Below are positions 1 through 7,041 of a stretch of DNA of 64,000 nucleotides, piece after piece (the stretch's first letter is position 1; every line of letters begins with the position of its first letter). The notes below the pieces were generated by a model. The model was not told where the DNA came from. It made no database searches and worked only from the letters and a program-made list of their open reading frames with translations. The DNA comes from Sulfitobacter sediminilitoris. Lineage in GTDB: Bacteria > Pseudomonadota > Alphaproteobacteria > Rhodobacterales > Rhodobacteraceae. The stretch is taken from assembly GCF_010667575.1 (NCBI RefSeq), contig NZ_JAABNT010000010.1, forward strand, positions 1-64,000. The letters run 5' to 3'. Made by a program: the position numbers and the translations under genes.

Positions 1-333
1 ACTTGCGCCGCTAAAACCCAGGATCTGCTACTCAACTCAATCGCGAGAACGAGCGTGTGATCATATGAAATAGAATTCAGCGTGTCGGACGAATGTGTCA
101 TTATCAGATCTCCTCTTTTTGGCATGATACAGCCTATCAGTTCTGCGCCACTCACCATGGGATCTGTTTGTGCAGCTTCGAAGGCGCCGCTGGCCCTGAT
201 GGAAATCCGCTGGAGAGGTCCCTGATCAACCTGGCGCGCTTGTGGGGCGCATTGAATCAGACGGGGTGTTCTGGGTCTTGGACTGATCGTCTCGCATCAT
301 GGTTTTGCCATTCCCAATTCCTTGTTCTTTTTC
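1..333. other. flank of IS110 element, no gene seen
   Basis: This stretch lies downstream of the IS110-family transposase. The open frames that cross it have no recognisable domain, no convincing ribosome binding site and a composition that does not look coding. It probably contains the 3' non-coding end of the IS110 element and older flanking DNA. I cannot place the element boundary, because IS110 elements usually lack clear terminal inverted repeats. Confidence 0.4.
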
Positions 334-1368
334 TTAGCTCAGAGCCGCGTGATAGGGATGGTATGATCTGCCATGCGCCATCAAAGCCCAGACGACCCGC
401 GCGGTTTTGTTTGCCAGAGCGACGGAGACTAGGCGTGCTGGCTTTTTCTCCAGCATGCCCCTGACCCAGGCGGTCATCGGCGTATCCTTTCTCCTGGAAT
501 GTCGGATAACAGCTGTCGCGCCGATCACAAGAAGTCTGCGCAGATACCGGTCACCCTGTTTTGATATGCCACCCAACCGAACCTTATCACCGCTAGAGTT
601 CTGCCTGGGCACCAGCCCCAACCAGGCCGCAAACTGCCGACCCGATCGGAAAGCATGGATATCGCTCACGGTGGCCACGAGCGCGGGCGCTGTAATAACA
701 CCGATACCAGGGATGGCGGCCAGACGCTGGCTCGTTTCATTACGCCTGTGCCAGTTGTCCAACTCCTTTTCCAACGTGCGCAATTCGGTGTCCAACTCCT
801 CCAGGCGGCGCACCAACACGGACAGGGCGATCTGGGCCATCTCTGGTACAGCAGGATCGGGGTCTGCCTCATTAAACACGCGCGCGATCAGCTTCATCAG
901 ATTGCGTATACCGGGATTGGTCACAAGCCCGAGCTCCGCAAGATGTGCGCGCAGAGCATTTGCAGCCATCGTGCGTTGACGCACGATCAATGACCGCGTG
1001 CGGTGGAGCATCAGGAGGCTTTGCTGTTCGGGCGACTTAACCGGCACAAACCGCATCGAGGGGCGGGATACCGCTTCGCAGATCGCTTCCCCATCGGCGG
1101 CGTCGGTCTTGGATCGCTTGATGTATGCCCTCACAGAAGCAGGCGGCATTAACTTGACCTCATGGCCGAGTGCCGCAAGTTCGAGTGCCCAATGATGCGC
1201 GGTAGCACAGGCCTCGATCCCGATCAGGCACGACGGCAACTTGGCAAAGAATGGAAGCAACTTGCGGCGTTTGAACCGGCGGGTCAGGACAACCTCGCAC
1301 GTTTCATCAACTCCATGAATCTGGAAAACGCTCTTCGCAATGTCGAGGCCGATTGTACTAACTATCAT
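334..1368 (-). CDS. IS110-family transposase
   Basis: This is a full-length (344 aa) DEDD/serine transposase of the IS110 family, which moves a circular intermediate under guidance of a structured non-coding RNA. The N-terminal RuvC-like domain shows the expected acidic residues: Asp9 in TIGLDIAKS, Glu52 in LIGIEACA, and Asp89/Asp92 in KTDAAD. The C-terminal Tnp20 domain starts near residue 215 with AAIPGIG and carries the Ser-rich QNSSGDK motif (Ser257/258), which matches the family's catalytic serine region. No frameshift or stop interrupts it, so it could be active. It is divergent from the IS630 transposase next to it, and only 110 bp separate the two start codons. Confidence 0.93.
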   Translation of the reverse strand: MIVSTIGLDIAKSVFQIHGVDETCEVVLTRRFKRRKLLPFFAKLPSCLIGIEACATAHHWALELAALGHEVKLMPPASVRAYIKRSKTDAADGEAICEAVSRPSMRFVPVKSPEQQSLLMLHRTRSLIVRQRTMAANALRAHLAELGLVTNPGIRNLMKLIARVFNEADPDPAVPEMAQIALSVLVRRLEELDTELRTLEKELDNWHRRNETSQRLAAIPGIGVITAPALVATVSDIHAFRSGRQFAAWLGLVPRQNSSGDKVRLGGISKQGDRYLRRLLVIGATAVIRHSRRKDTPMTAWVRGMLEKKPARLVSVALANKTARVVWALMAHGRSYHPYHAALS

Positions 1369-1449
1369 GTGGACGCTCCTTCATCTGATATGGCGACGTT
1401 AACAACACCACCATATGGCACATCGATGCCGGGTTGAGGGGGCGTCCAC
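1369..1449. repeat. 8-bp inverted repeat between two IS genes
   Basis: GTGGACGC at 1369-1376 is exactly inverted as GCGTCCAC at 1442-1449. The first copy starts immediately upstream of the IS110 start codon and the second lies about 30 bp before the IS630 start. The repeat could be the stem of a structured RNA of the IS110 element, since the family encodes its guide RNA in a non-coding end, or a chance match near the IS630 left end. The sequence alone does not decide this. Confidence 0.4.
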
Positions 1450-1478
1450 CTCATCATCCTGTTCAGGAGGATCAGTTT

Positions 1479-2441
1479 ATGCCCAATCCACTTTCTGTTG
1501 ATATTCGCGCCCGTTTTGAACGTCTCTTTGCCGAGGGTCTGTCAGGCCGGGAGATTGGCCGCCGCCTTATGATTTCAGCGGCATCTGCCTCTCGGCTGTC
1601 GCAGCGGCTGAGGCAGGGGCGATGCCTGACGCCTGCCAAGAACCCGCGGAACACCGGACATGGTCGGCTAGCCCCGTACCATGGCTTCCTGATCGAGTTG
1701 ATCCGCCAGGACCCGGACATCACGCTTAAGGAACTGCAAGGCGCACTTGCAGATGCGCATGACGTTACCGCGTCTGTTTCCGGCATTGATCAGGCGCTCA
1801 AGCGGCTGGGTTACACGTACAAAAAGAGCCTCATTGCGGATGAGCGCAAACGCGCAAGGGTAAGGGTAAGGCGCGCCCGCGCCGATTGGTTTGACCATCG
1901 CGTCCCGGCGATCAGCACGATGCCTGAACGTGTTGTCTTCCTTAATGAAACATCCGTCAAAACCAACCTTACGCGAACAAGAGGGCGGTCCCTGCGCGGC
2001 ACCCGGCTGACAGCATCCGCGCCGTTTGGATCGTGGGGTACCCAGACCCTGATTGCCCGGCTGGCGGCCTCCGATCTGGTCGCGCCTTGGGTGATCAAAG
2101 GGGCAATGGATGGTGAAGCCTTTGAAGCCTATGTCCGAAACGTCTTTGCACCGGAATTACAGCCCGGCACGGTCGTTATTTGCGACAACCTTGCCACACA
2201 CTACAATAAAGCGGCGGCAGCGGTGTTGCGAGATGTAGGCTGCTGGTTTCTTTACCTGCCGCCATACTCTCCCGACCTCAACCCCATTGAGGTGGCCTTC
2301 TCAAAGCTCAAGGCACACCTGCGAAGAATTGGAGCCAGAACATTCGATCAGATGTTCGACGCTCTTACTGAAATCTGCGGTCTCTTCACACCAGAAGAAT
2401 GCTGGAACTTCTTCTGTCAGGCTGGATATGCCCCAAGTTAA
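1479..2441 (+). CDS. IS630-family transposase with catalytic Asp replaced
   Basis: The product (320 aa) has an N-terminal helix-turn-helix (about residues 10-50, SGREIGRRLMISAASASRL) and a C-terminal DDE domain typical of IS630/Tc1-mariner. The start at 1479 is chosen because AGGAGG lies 8 bp upstream at 1465-1470; the frame is open further upstream. The second catalytic Asp (VVICDNLATH) and the Glu (LPPYSPDLNPIE) are present. The first catalytic position, Asp in the usual FIDET motif, reads Asn156 here (VVFLNETS, codon AAT at 1944-1946). The family needs this Asp for metal binding, so the protein is probably a poor or dead transposase despite an open frame. Confidence 0.9.
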   Translation: MPNPLSVDIRARFERLFAEGLSGREIGRRLMISAASASRLSQRLRQGRCLTPAKNPRNTGHGRLAPYHGFLIELIRQDPDITLKELQGALADAHDVTASVSGIDQALKRLGYTYKKSLIADERKRARVRVRRARADWFDHRVPAISTMPERVVFLNETSVKTNLTRTRGRSLRGTRLTASAPFGSWGTQTLIARLAASDLVAPWVIKGAMDGEAFEAYVRNVFAPELQPGTVVICDNLATHYNKAAAAVLRDVGCWFLYLPPYSPDLNPIEVAFSKLKAHLRRIGARTFDQMFDALTEICGLFTPEECWNFFCQAGYAPS

Positions 2442-2492
2442 AGGCGAGACGCTATAAGAATTCTATTCTTACGGACTGTGGTTCAGTAGCTG

Positions 2493-2517
2493 CCCGCCGC
2501 CCGGGAAGGGGGGCGGG
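2493..2517. other. GC-rich hairpin
   Basis: CCCGCCGCCC and GGGGGGCGGG flank a five-base loop and form a strong stem with one mismatch. It lies about 50 bp past the IS630 stop codon and just beyond the end of a small minus-strand frame. There is no T run on either side, so it does not look like a normal intrinsic terminator. Confidence 0.4.
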
Positions 2518-2531
2518 CCGTCGTAGTCCTG

Positions 2532-2660
2532 TCAGTGGTAAAGATTTACCTTTGACTGCATAGCGAACCCATCCTGCAGGGTACCGCGAACGAAGTCGAC
2601 CATTGCGCGTGCGACCTTGAACGCGTCGCGGGGTGAGAAAGACTTCTGAAGGGTCTGCAT
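2532..2660 (-). CDS. possible small protein, 42 aa
   Basis: A short frame on the minus strand encodes a 42-residue product that begins MQTLQKSFSPRDAF and ends SKVNLYH. A GAGG stretch lies about 8 bp upstream of the ATG. I do not recognise a family, and no signal peptide or membrane segment is visible. The composition looks plausible for a real alphaproteobacterial small protein, but the gene lies in IS-rich DNA and may be the remnant of something longer. Confidence 0.3.
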   Translation of the reverse strand: MQTLQKSFSPRDAFKVARAMVDFVRGTLQDGFAMQSKVNLYH

Positions 2661-3291
2661 GGTTTCATCCTCAGTTTGTGTGCCATCACTGGCCTTACCG
2701 ATACGTTATGGCATGTGAGTCTGTGATCGTCTGTGAACCGGGTTACACAAGCGCAATTTCTTTCAAAGACGGACACGAACGGGAGAGGCTCAGCTTGCAG
2801 ATTTGCTCGCGCTCTGACCGCAATCGATCATCGGGCGCGTCCGGCCCTTTGAGAGGCGCCGTGAGCAGAGGACGCGGCGCAGCGTCCGAGAGCGCGTCCG
2901 CCAGCAAACGCTCGGTATCGCCGTCTTAAGTCCTGATAACGCAGCACACAGGAGGTACCGATATTCCACGTTATCAGCCGTTCATAGGGAAGCTGCGATG
3001 CCAAGTTGAAGGTGGCTTGTGAGGCGATGCAGAAAGCGTTTGCGTTGATGCCTTAACGATATTTGGATAGAGCGCCTCTGATTTCGCACACGCAAATATC
3101 GGCCTAGAGGACAAGCCAGACCAGTCGTGCTCGACATCATGGATGATCTTCAAAGCCGTGGTCACCTGTACGTCCAATGCGGGAAACTGTCAGATCACAT
3201 CTGAACCACTACGACGCAAAGCACAGCCGATCGGTTCCCTTCTTCAGGCAAAGCTTAGAAAAATGTTTGAATTTCCTCCTGATCGCGAGGG
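2661..3291. other. intergenic stretch with decayed sequence
   Basis: About 630 bp without a gene I can support. Minus-strand frames here, for example 2974-3177, are short and have no recognised domain. A stretch near 2760-2930 has codon-like composition on the minus strand but no usable start, so it may be a gene remnant. Confidence 0.4.
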
Positions 3292-4203
3292 TTATTCGAT
3301 GGCTTCCATTAGCTGCACGGCGGCCTTTTCGTTTTGGCCGATTCTCAAGTTGACTTGTTTGATAGTGGTCTGCAGCGTCTTGATGGTGGCCTTTTGTTTG
3401 GCTATTTCCGCACTTATATCCTTTATATAGGTGTCGCGATCACGCTCCACCCTCTTGATTTTTTTAGAGAAATCGGCATCGAGGTCGTAAGTTACCGCAT
3501 CGGACCAGCTTTTGCCGTCCCAGACCTGCGTGAAAGTCATCGCCCAGAACGAGGGTGACGTCATCTTGTCGAAACTGTCGTTGACGATCCAGATTGCCTC
3601 GAGTGAGGTGTCTTTAAGCCCAACCAACATTTTGCGCGCGGCATCAATATGGCCATCGCGGATTTTCTTTTTCACATCCTTAGTCAAGTCTTTGTTGATC
3701 TTCTTCAACGCATCGCCGCTGGCCTTGCTGGCCTTGTAGCCAGTTTGCGCGAGCTTGGTGAGCGAACGGGTCAGATTAACCAACGTTGCCGCCGTGTCTA
3801 CAGCGGTTGAGACTTTCTTGATCCCTTTCTTCGCCGCTTTGATCTCGGAGATCATTCCTGCTGAAACTTTTTTGATCTCGCCGACAATCCTCGTCAAGTT
3901 CGTGCAATTGTATTCCAGACGCTTAATGTCCGCCTCGAAATCGCTGCGCACAACGATCAGATCATTTCGGGCCAGGTTGAGCTCCAATATGGTCTTGTCC
4001 ACATGTTTTCGTTCTGCATCAGTCACCGGCATATAGACCATGTCGCCTGCCTGCAGCTGTTCGGGCTTGCTACGTCTCTTGCGCAGGTTGGCGTTCTCTT
4101 TCGCCATCCATATTTGTTTCCAGTTCTTGTACTTGTGCTTGCTCGCAAGAGCATCAAGCGTGTCGTTTTTCTTGAGTTTGTAGTAGCGCTTTGAATTGGC
4201 CAT
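3292..4203 (-). CDS. LysM-domain coiled-coil protein
   Basis: The 303-aa product opens with a LysM-like module (residues 4-60: YYKLKKNDTLDALASKHKY, then QAGDMVYMP), followed by long Lys/Glu-rich helices likely to be coiled coils at about 70-185 and 245-303, with a Trp-rich insert near 205-235 (SFWAMTFTQVWDGKSW). No signal peptide is present, so the LysM is probably cytoplasmic, as in phage-tail or secretion-machine adaptor proteins, rather than a cell-wall anchor. The start is supported by a G-rich Shine-Dalgarno just upstream. It lies next to the IS3 element that carries an ADC-like gene; a functional link is only inferred. No structural phage or type VI genes are seen in the window. Confidence 0.75.
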   Translation of the reverse strand: MANSKRYYKLKKNDTLDALASKHKYKNWKQIWMAKENANLRKRRSKPEQLQAGDMVYMPVTDAERKHVDKTILELNLARNDLIVVRSDFEADIKRLEYNCTNLTRIVGEIKKVSAGMISEIKAAKKGIKKVSTAVDTAATLVNLTRSLTKLAQTGYKASKASGDALKKINKDLTKDVKKKIRDGHIDAARKMLVGLKDTSLEAIWIVNDSFDKMTSPSFWAMTFTQVWDGKSWSDAVTYDLDADFSKKIKRVERDRDTYIKDISAEIAKQKATIKTLQTTIKQVNLRIGQNEKAAVQLMEAIE

Positions 4204-4338
4204 CGATTCTTCCCCCCGTATAGACTTATCACGGCGTTCCTAAGTGGAGCGCCGTTTCTTCAATCTTGCTGGTGTTTTTAATCTCTTTGGCATCTGCTCC
4301 TTTGATCGGTCGTATGGCGCAGGAACTGAACCCGATTT

Positions 4339-4880
4339 CTAGGTTCGACGGCGGGGTTGAACTGGGTTGTGGGTGTTTGACTGAAGTGGTCCCACCTTTT
4401 TGGACAGCTTAGCGGCTGATCTAAGGTGTATCCGGGTTGGTTTTCGTGCCGCCAATTTCTCTTCTCGACCGGCCCAGTATGCCTCCTTCGGCGTTCTGCG
4501 CTCAAGGGAAGAATGGGGCCGCTCGGTGTTGTAGAATGTCATCCAGTTGTTGATTACCTGCCGGGCCTGGAAGCCGTCTTTGATTTCCTCAAGGTAGACC
4601 GCCTCCTGCTTCAGGGATCGCCACAGGCGCTCGATGAAGATGTTGTCGAGATACCTGCCGCGCCCGTCCATTGAGATGCGCACCCCGGCCTCGGTCAGCG
4701 TTGTGATCCAGGCCGATCCGGTTAACTGGCTGCCTTGATCCGTATTCATGATCTCAGGCGGCCGTGTTTGGCTATGGCCTCGTTCAATGCGTCGACACAA
4801 AAGTCGGTGTGCATGGTGTTGGACAGTCGCCAGCTCAACACCTTAGGGGACCAGCTGTTCATGTTTACCAGCTATCATGC
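4339..4880 (-). pseudogene. IS3-family transposase OrfB remnant (frameshifted)
   Basis: The C-terminal half of an IS3 OrfB integrase is clear: IMNTDQGSQLTGSAW, then the catalytic-Glu region NIFIERLWRSLKQE, then the family tail FYNTERPHSSLERRTP. The part before it (SWSPKVLSWRLSNTMHTDFC, then EAIAKHGR) lies in another frame and joins at about 4758-4762, where one base is missing. The N-terminal part of OrfB and the end of OrfA are absent. The matching OrfA start is 1.2 kb away at 6078-6227, so the middle of the element has been replaced by the ADC-like gene. Confidence 0.88.
4380..4392. repeat. IS3 terminal inverted repeat, OrfB side
   Basis: ACTGAAGTGGTCC lies inside the last codons of the OrfB remnant, as in many IS3 elements where the transposase gene runs into the right end. 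It is the exact reverse complement of 6284-6296. Confidence 0.8.
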
Positions 4881-5037
4881 TGGATTCGTGAGGTGAATCC
4901 TCATTCTGATTTGTACAACAAAGCCGACCTGACCCATAGTTGGTCTGAATTCCCTTCCCATGCTATCGTTAATCGCCAGGGTAAAGCTTCACATTTCAAC
5001 CCGTTCTCACACGCCTATTGCCGGAAAGCGAGGCCTC

Positions 5038-6081
5038 ATGTCCGACATCCAACGCAATGCGACAGCACAAGGGGGCAGCAGCGGCTGTGGCTGCGATCCG
5101 GCCGACCTTGTCCCTGACCTAACCGGTACGCGTTCCGTCCCGCCTTTCGTCGCGACGGGAGTGCGGATGCTTTCCTTTCCCGTCACCGCCTCCTTTGCCA
5201 AACTGGGCGCCCTTTGTGACAGGTATCTAAACAACCCCGATCCGGGCGCGCCTGATTGGCGGCCTTTAACATCGATGATCTACGTGCAAGTCCTGCAGTA
5301 CGACCGGCTCGTGTCAGAATCCTATGCTCAATTCGGTTTTATCCGGCAAAACGAACTGATTTTTCAAATCCCGATCATTTCACCCTTCAAGACGACAGAA
5401 CCGAAGCTGGGATTTTTTTCGCCGTACCTCGTGGTCGACAACCCTATGTCATTGACCGTAGGACGAGAGGTTTTTGGATTTGCAAAAACCTTCGGCAACT
5501 TTCAGGTCAGTAACAGCGACATCAGTGTAAGCAACTGGCTGACACCAACGCAGGATGCCGATGCCACACTGGCTGAGCATCCATTGCTCCGCCAACCGGC
5601 CTTTACCCGCAGCCCCGCCTTTCTCACACAGGAGCCTGAGGTCACCTGGCCCCTTGGGCCGGTTAAGAGGCTGTTTCGTCAAGAGGACGGTCGCGGCATG
5701 GACGTTGACGACGAAGAGCCACCATTTGAGTTGGATGAAGTCGCCTGGCGACATCTTTTCGACAGCACAGCAACGCCCATTATCTTCACCGAGGTCGCTG
5801 TTGAGACACTGAAACAGATCGACAGCACCACGGTGTTGGCGCCCGCCCCGGAACAAGCTGCTTATCAAGCGCGCATTTCCGCGATATCGCAAACAACGGC
5901 CCTCGCGGGTGCTGGGATGGTTGCTGCAGGCCCGCTGACAATCCACCGTTACGATCCGCTCGATATGATCGACAGCTTTGGCATGCCAACGGTGTTCGGC
6001 AAGGTGCCTGTCTGGCACCCCTATTGGATCGACCTGGATTTTCGGATTGCTGACACGAAGCTGCTGACCTGCCACTGCTAA
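5038..6081 (+). CDS. acetoacetate-decarboxylase-fold protein (single module)
   Basis: The product (347 aa from ATG 5038; an upstream in-frame ATG at 4960 is less likely) matches the ADC fold. The diagnostic stretch VDNPMSLTVGREVFGFAKTFG-like region aligns with Clostridium ADC around Lys115. Lys150 here takes the Schiff-base position; the next residue is Thr where ADC has Lys116. The segment NELIFQIPI aligns with the ADC Glu76 region. The product is longer than classical ADC (about 245 aa) because of an insert at residues 175-265. It is homologous, module for module, to the 1296-aa protein at 13990-17880. The substrate is unknown. It lies within IS3 ends, and its stop codon overlaps the OrfA remnant. 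Confidence 0.72.
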   Translation: MSDIQRNATAQGGSSGCGCDPADLVPDLTGTRSVPPFVATGVRMLSFPVTASFAKLGALCDRYLNNPDPGAPDWRPLTSMIYVQVLQYDRLVSESYAQFGFIRQNELIFQIPIISPFKTTEPKLGFFSPYLVVDNPMSLTVGREVFGFAKTFGNFQVSNSDISVSNWLTPTQDADATLAEHPLLRQPAFTRSPAFLTQEPEVTWPLGPVKRLFRQEDGRGMDVDDEEPPFELDEVAWRHLFDSTATPIIFTEVAVETLKQIDSTTVLAPAPEQAAYQARISAISQTTALAGAGMVAAGPLTIHRYDPLDMIDSFGMPTVFGKVPVWHPYWIDLDFRIADTKLLTCHC

Positions 6082-6227
6082 AACGGTCGGCGAACGATAA
6101 CGGCCGGAACAGACATTCCCCAGATAGCACCGCCTCTGCTGTGCTGAAGCAACGTTTCCCCCCGATTAAACTCCTCAAGCGTAACCGACGCTCTAGACCT
6201 CTCTGAAAAATTCCGTCGCTTCGTCAT
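6078..6227 (-). pseudogene. IS3-family OrfA N-terminal remnant
   Basis: A 49-codon frame starts MTKRRNFSERSRASVTLEEF, closely matching the usual OrfA opening (MTKRRNF..., then a VALEAL-like helix of the helix-turn-helix). Similarity fades after about residue 28, near 6143, where foreign DNA begins. The start codon lies 57 bp inside the inverted repeat at 6284-6296, the normal spacing for an IS3 left end. It shows that the ADC-like gene lies within the body of the element. Confidence 0.75.
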
Positions 6228-6283
6228 TCCCGTATCCATTCATTCCTATTGGACACACTTTAGCACGCTGCCCAGTTTTTACA

Positions 6284-6296
6284 GGACCACTTCAGT
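6284..6296. repeat. IS3 terminal inverted repeat, OrfA side
   Basis: GGACCACTTCAGT is the exact reverse complement of 4380-4392 and marks the outer end of the disrupted IS3 element. Confidence 0.8.
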
Positions 6297-6645
6297 TTCG
6301 CTTGAAATGAACCACAAGCGCATAGAATTGAACAGGAATTGATGGCTGTGCTGAACACCTAGTATCCTTACTTCTGGATCTCCGGCAAACAAGGGGCGGT
6401 TCATTCAGACAGATCTTGGTCAGTCCCTTTCCTATCAAAGAGTGATGAACGAAAAGGTAGCCGTTAGAGGTGACAGCCAAATACGGCGGTTCGCCAGATG
6501 GTTGTGGCTGATTCTTATTGAGCAATTTGGGGTCCCAGTTGCCCGCCCGAGGTTAAGCTTTCTAAGTAGAAATCAAGCGCGCTGCAGACACCAATCGTTT
6601 GGTTTGCTACTCTTGGCTACTATCAAATGTTGGAGACCAGAGCGC
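6297..6645. other. intergenic stretch, nothing supported
   Basis: About 350 bp of mixed composition between the IS3 end and the WGR gene. An open frame enters from 6442 and continues into the WGR gene, but its upstream half has no similarity to the domain and no ribosome binding site. I see no RNA gene, repeat or promoter that I can defend. Confidence 0.4.
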
Positions 6646-6861
6646 ATGTATCTGACCCGCACTGACGAAGGAGCAAACCTCAATCGGTTCTACCGGATGG
6701 ATATCCTTCAAGGGCTTTTTGGAAACTGGGCGTTGGAACGTGAATGGGGACGAATAGGAAGTTCCGGGCAAGTCCGCACGGATTGGTTTGACAATGAAGC
6801 GGAAGCCAAACAGGCCCGCTTTGATCATCACATGAAAAAGGCCAAGCGCGGGTACCAGTAG
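6646..6861 (+). CDS. WGR-domain protein, 71 aa
   Basis: A stand-alone WGR domain. The signature REWGRIGSSGQVR occurs at about residues 35-47, preceded by MYLTRTDEGANLNRFY and followed by the usual helix (NEAEAKQARFDHHMKKAKR). WGR domains recognise DNA ends in PARP-type proteins; small bacterial ones of this length are widespread with no assigned role. The start at 6646 fits the domain boundary and has GGAG about 10 bp upstream. The gene is an orphan, between the IS3 element and the ABC operon and on the same strand as the operon. Confidence 0.75.
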   Translation: MYLTRTDEGANLNRFYRMDILQGLFGNWALEREWGRIGSSGQVRTDWFDNEAEAKQARFDHHMKKAKRGYQ

Positions 6862-7041
6862 GGGCCCCATGGGACCAAGCCGACAGCTGTCCGCGCAGCA
6901 TTTTTGATAGAGCCAGACCTTTTTGAATAAGACTGAATTGCCGTCGTCTTGACGTGAGCGCGAATGTTAGGGCACCCTTCCCGGATGGGGCCGACGGCAA
7001 ACAACTGCGTGTTCGCCCAAAATCTACTGGGAGAAATGACG

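Larger units (their letters stand above)
4380..6296. mobile_element. IS3-family element with ADC-like gene inside
   Basis: The segment is bounded by perfect 13-bp inverted repeats: ACTGAAGTGGTCC at 4380-4392 and GGACCACTTCAGT at 6284-6296. The arms stay similar further inward (GGACAGC against GGGCAGC), as expected for roughly 30-bp imperfect IS3 ends. Reading on the minus strand it holds an OrfA start (6227 down to about 6140), then foreign DNA with an ADC-like gene on the plus strand, then the OrfB C-terminal part. The span is 1.9 kb, compared with about 1.2-1.4 kb for an ordinary IS of this type. No clean target duplication is visible at the outer edges. Confidence 0.8.

Noticed and set aside
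93..464. 123-codon plus-strand frame at the left edge
   Set aside because: It has no domain or ribosome binding site and overlaps the IS110 gene end on the other strand.
1388..2460. Possible terminal inverted repeats of the IS630 element (GCGTC-type matches near 1442 and 2452)
   Set aside because: Only about five bases match in a row, and no TA duplication could be fixed, so the element ends stay undefined.
2974..3177. 67-codon minus-strand frame in the gap before the LysM gene
   Set aside because: There is no recognised family and the composition is not coding-like, so it is treated as noise or decayed sequence.
4960..5037. Upstream extension of the ADC-like gene to ATG 4960
   Set aside because: The added 26 residues have no similarity to the homologue's N terminus, and the ATG at 5038 has a better-placed ribosome binding site.
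6442..6645. N-terminal extension of the WGR protein
   Set aside because: The extra 68 residues are Arg/Leu-rich without domain similarity, and the WGR domain begins exactly at the ATG at 6646.
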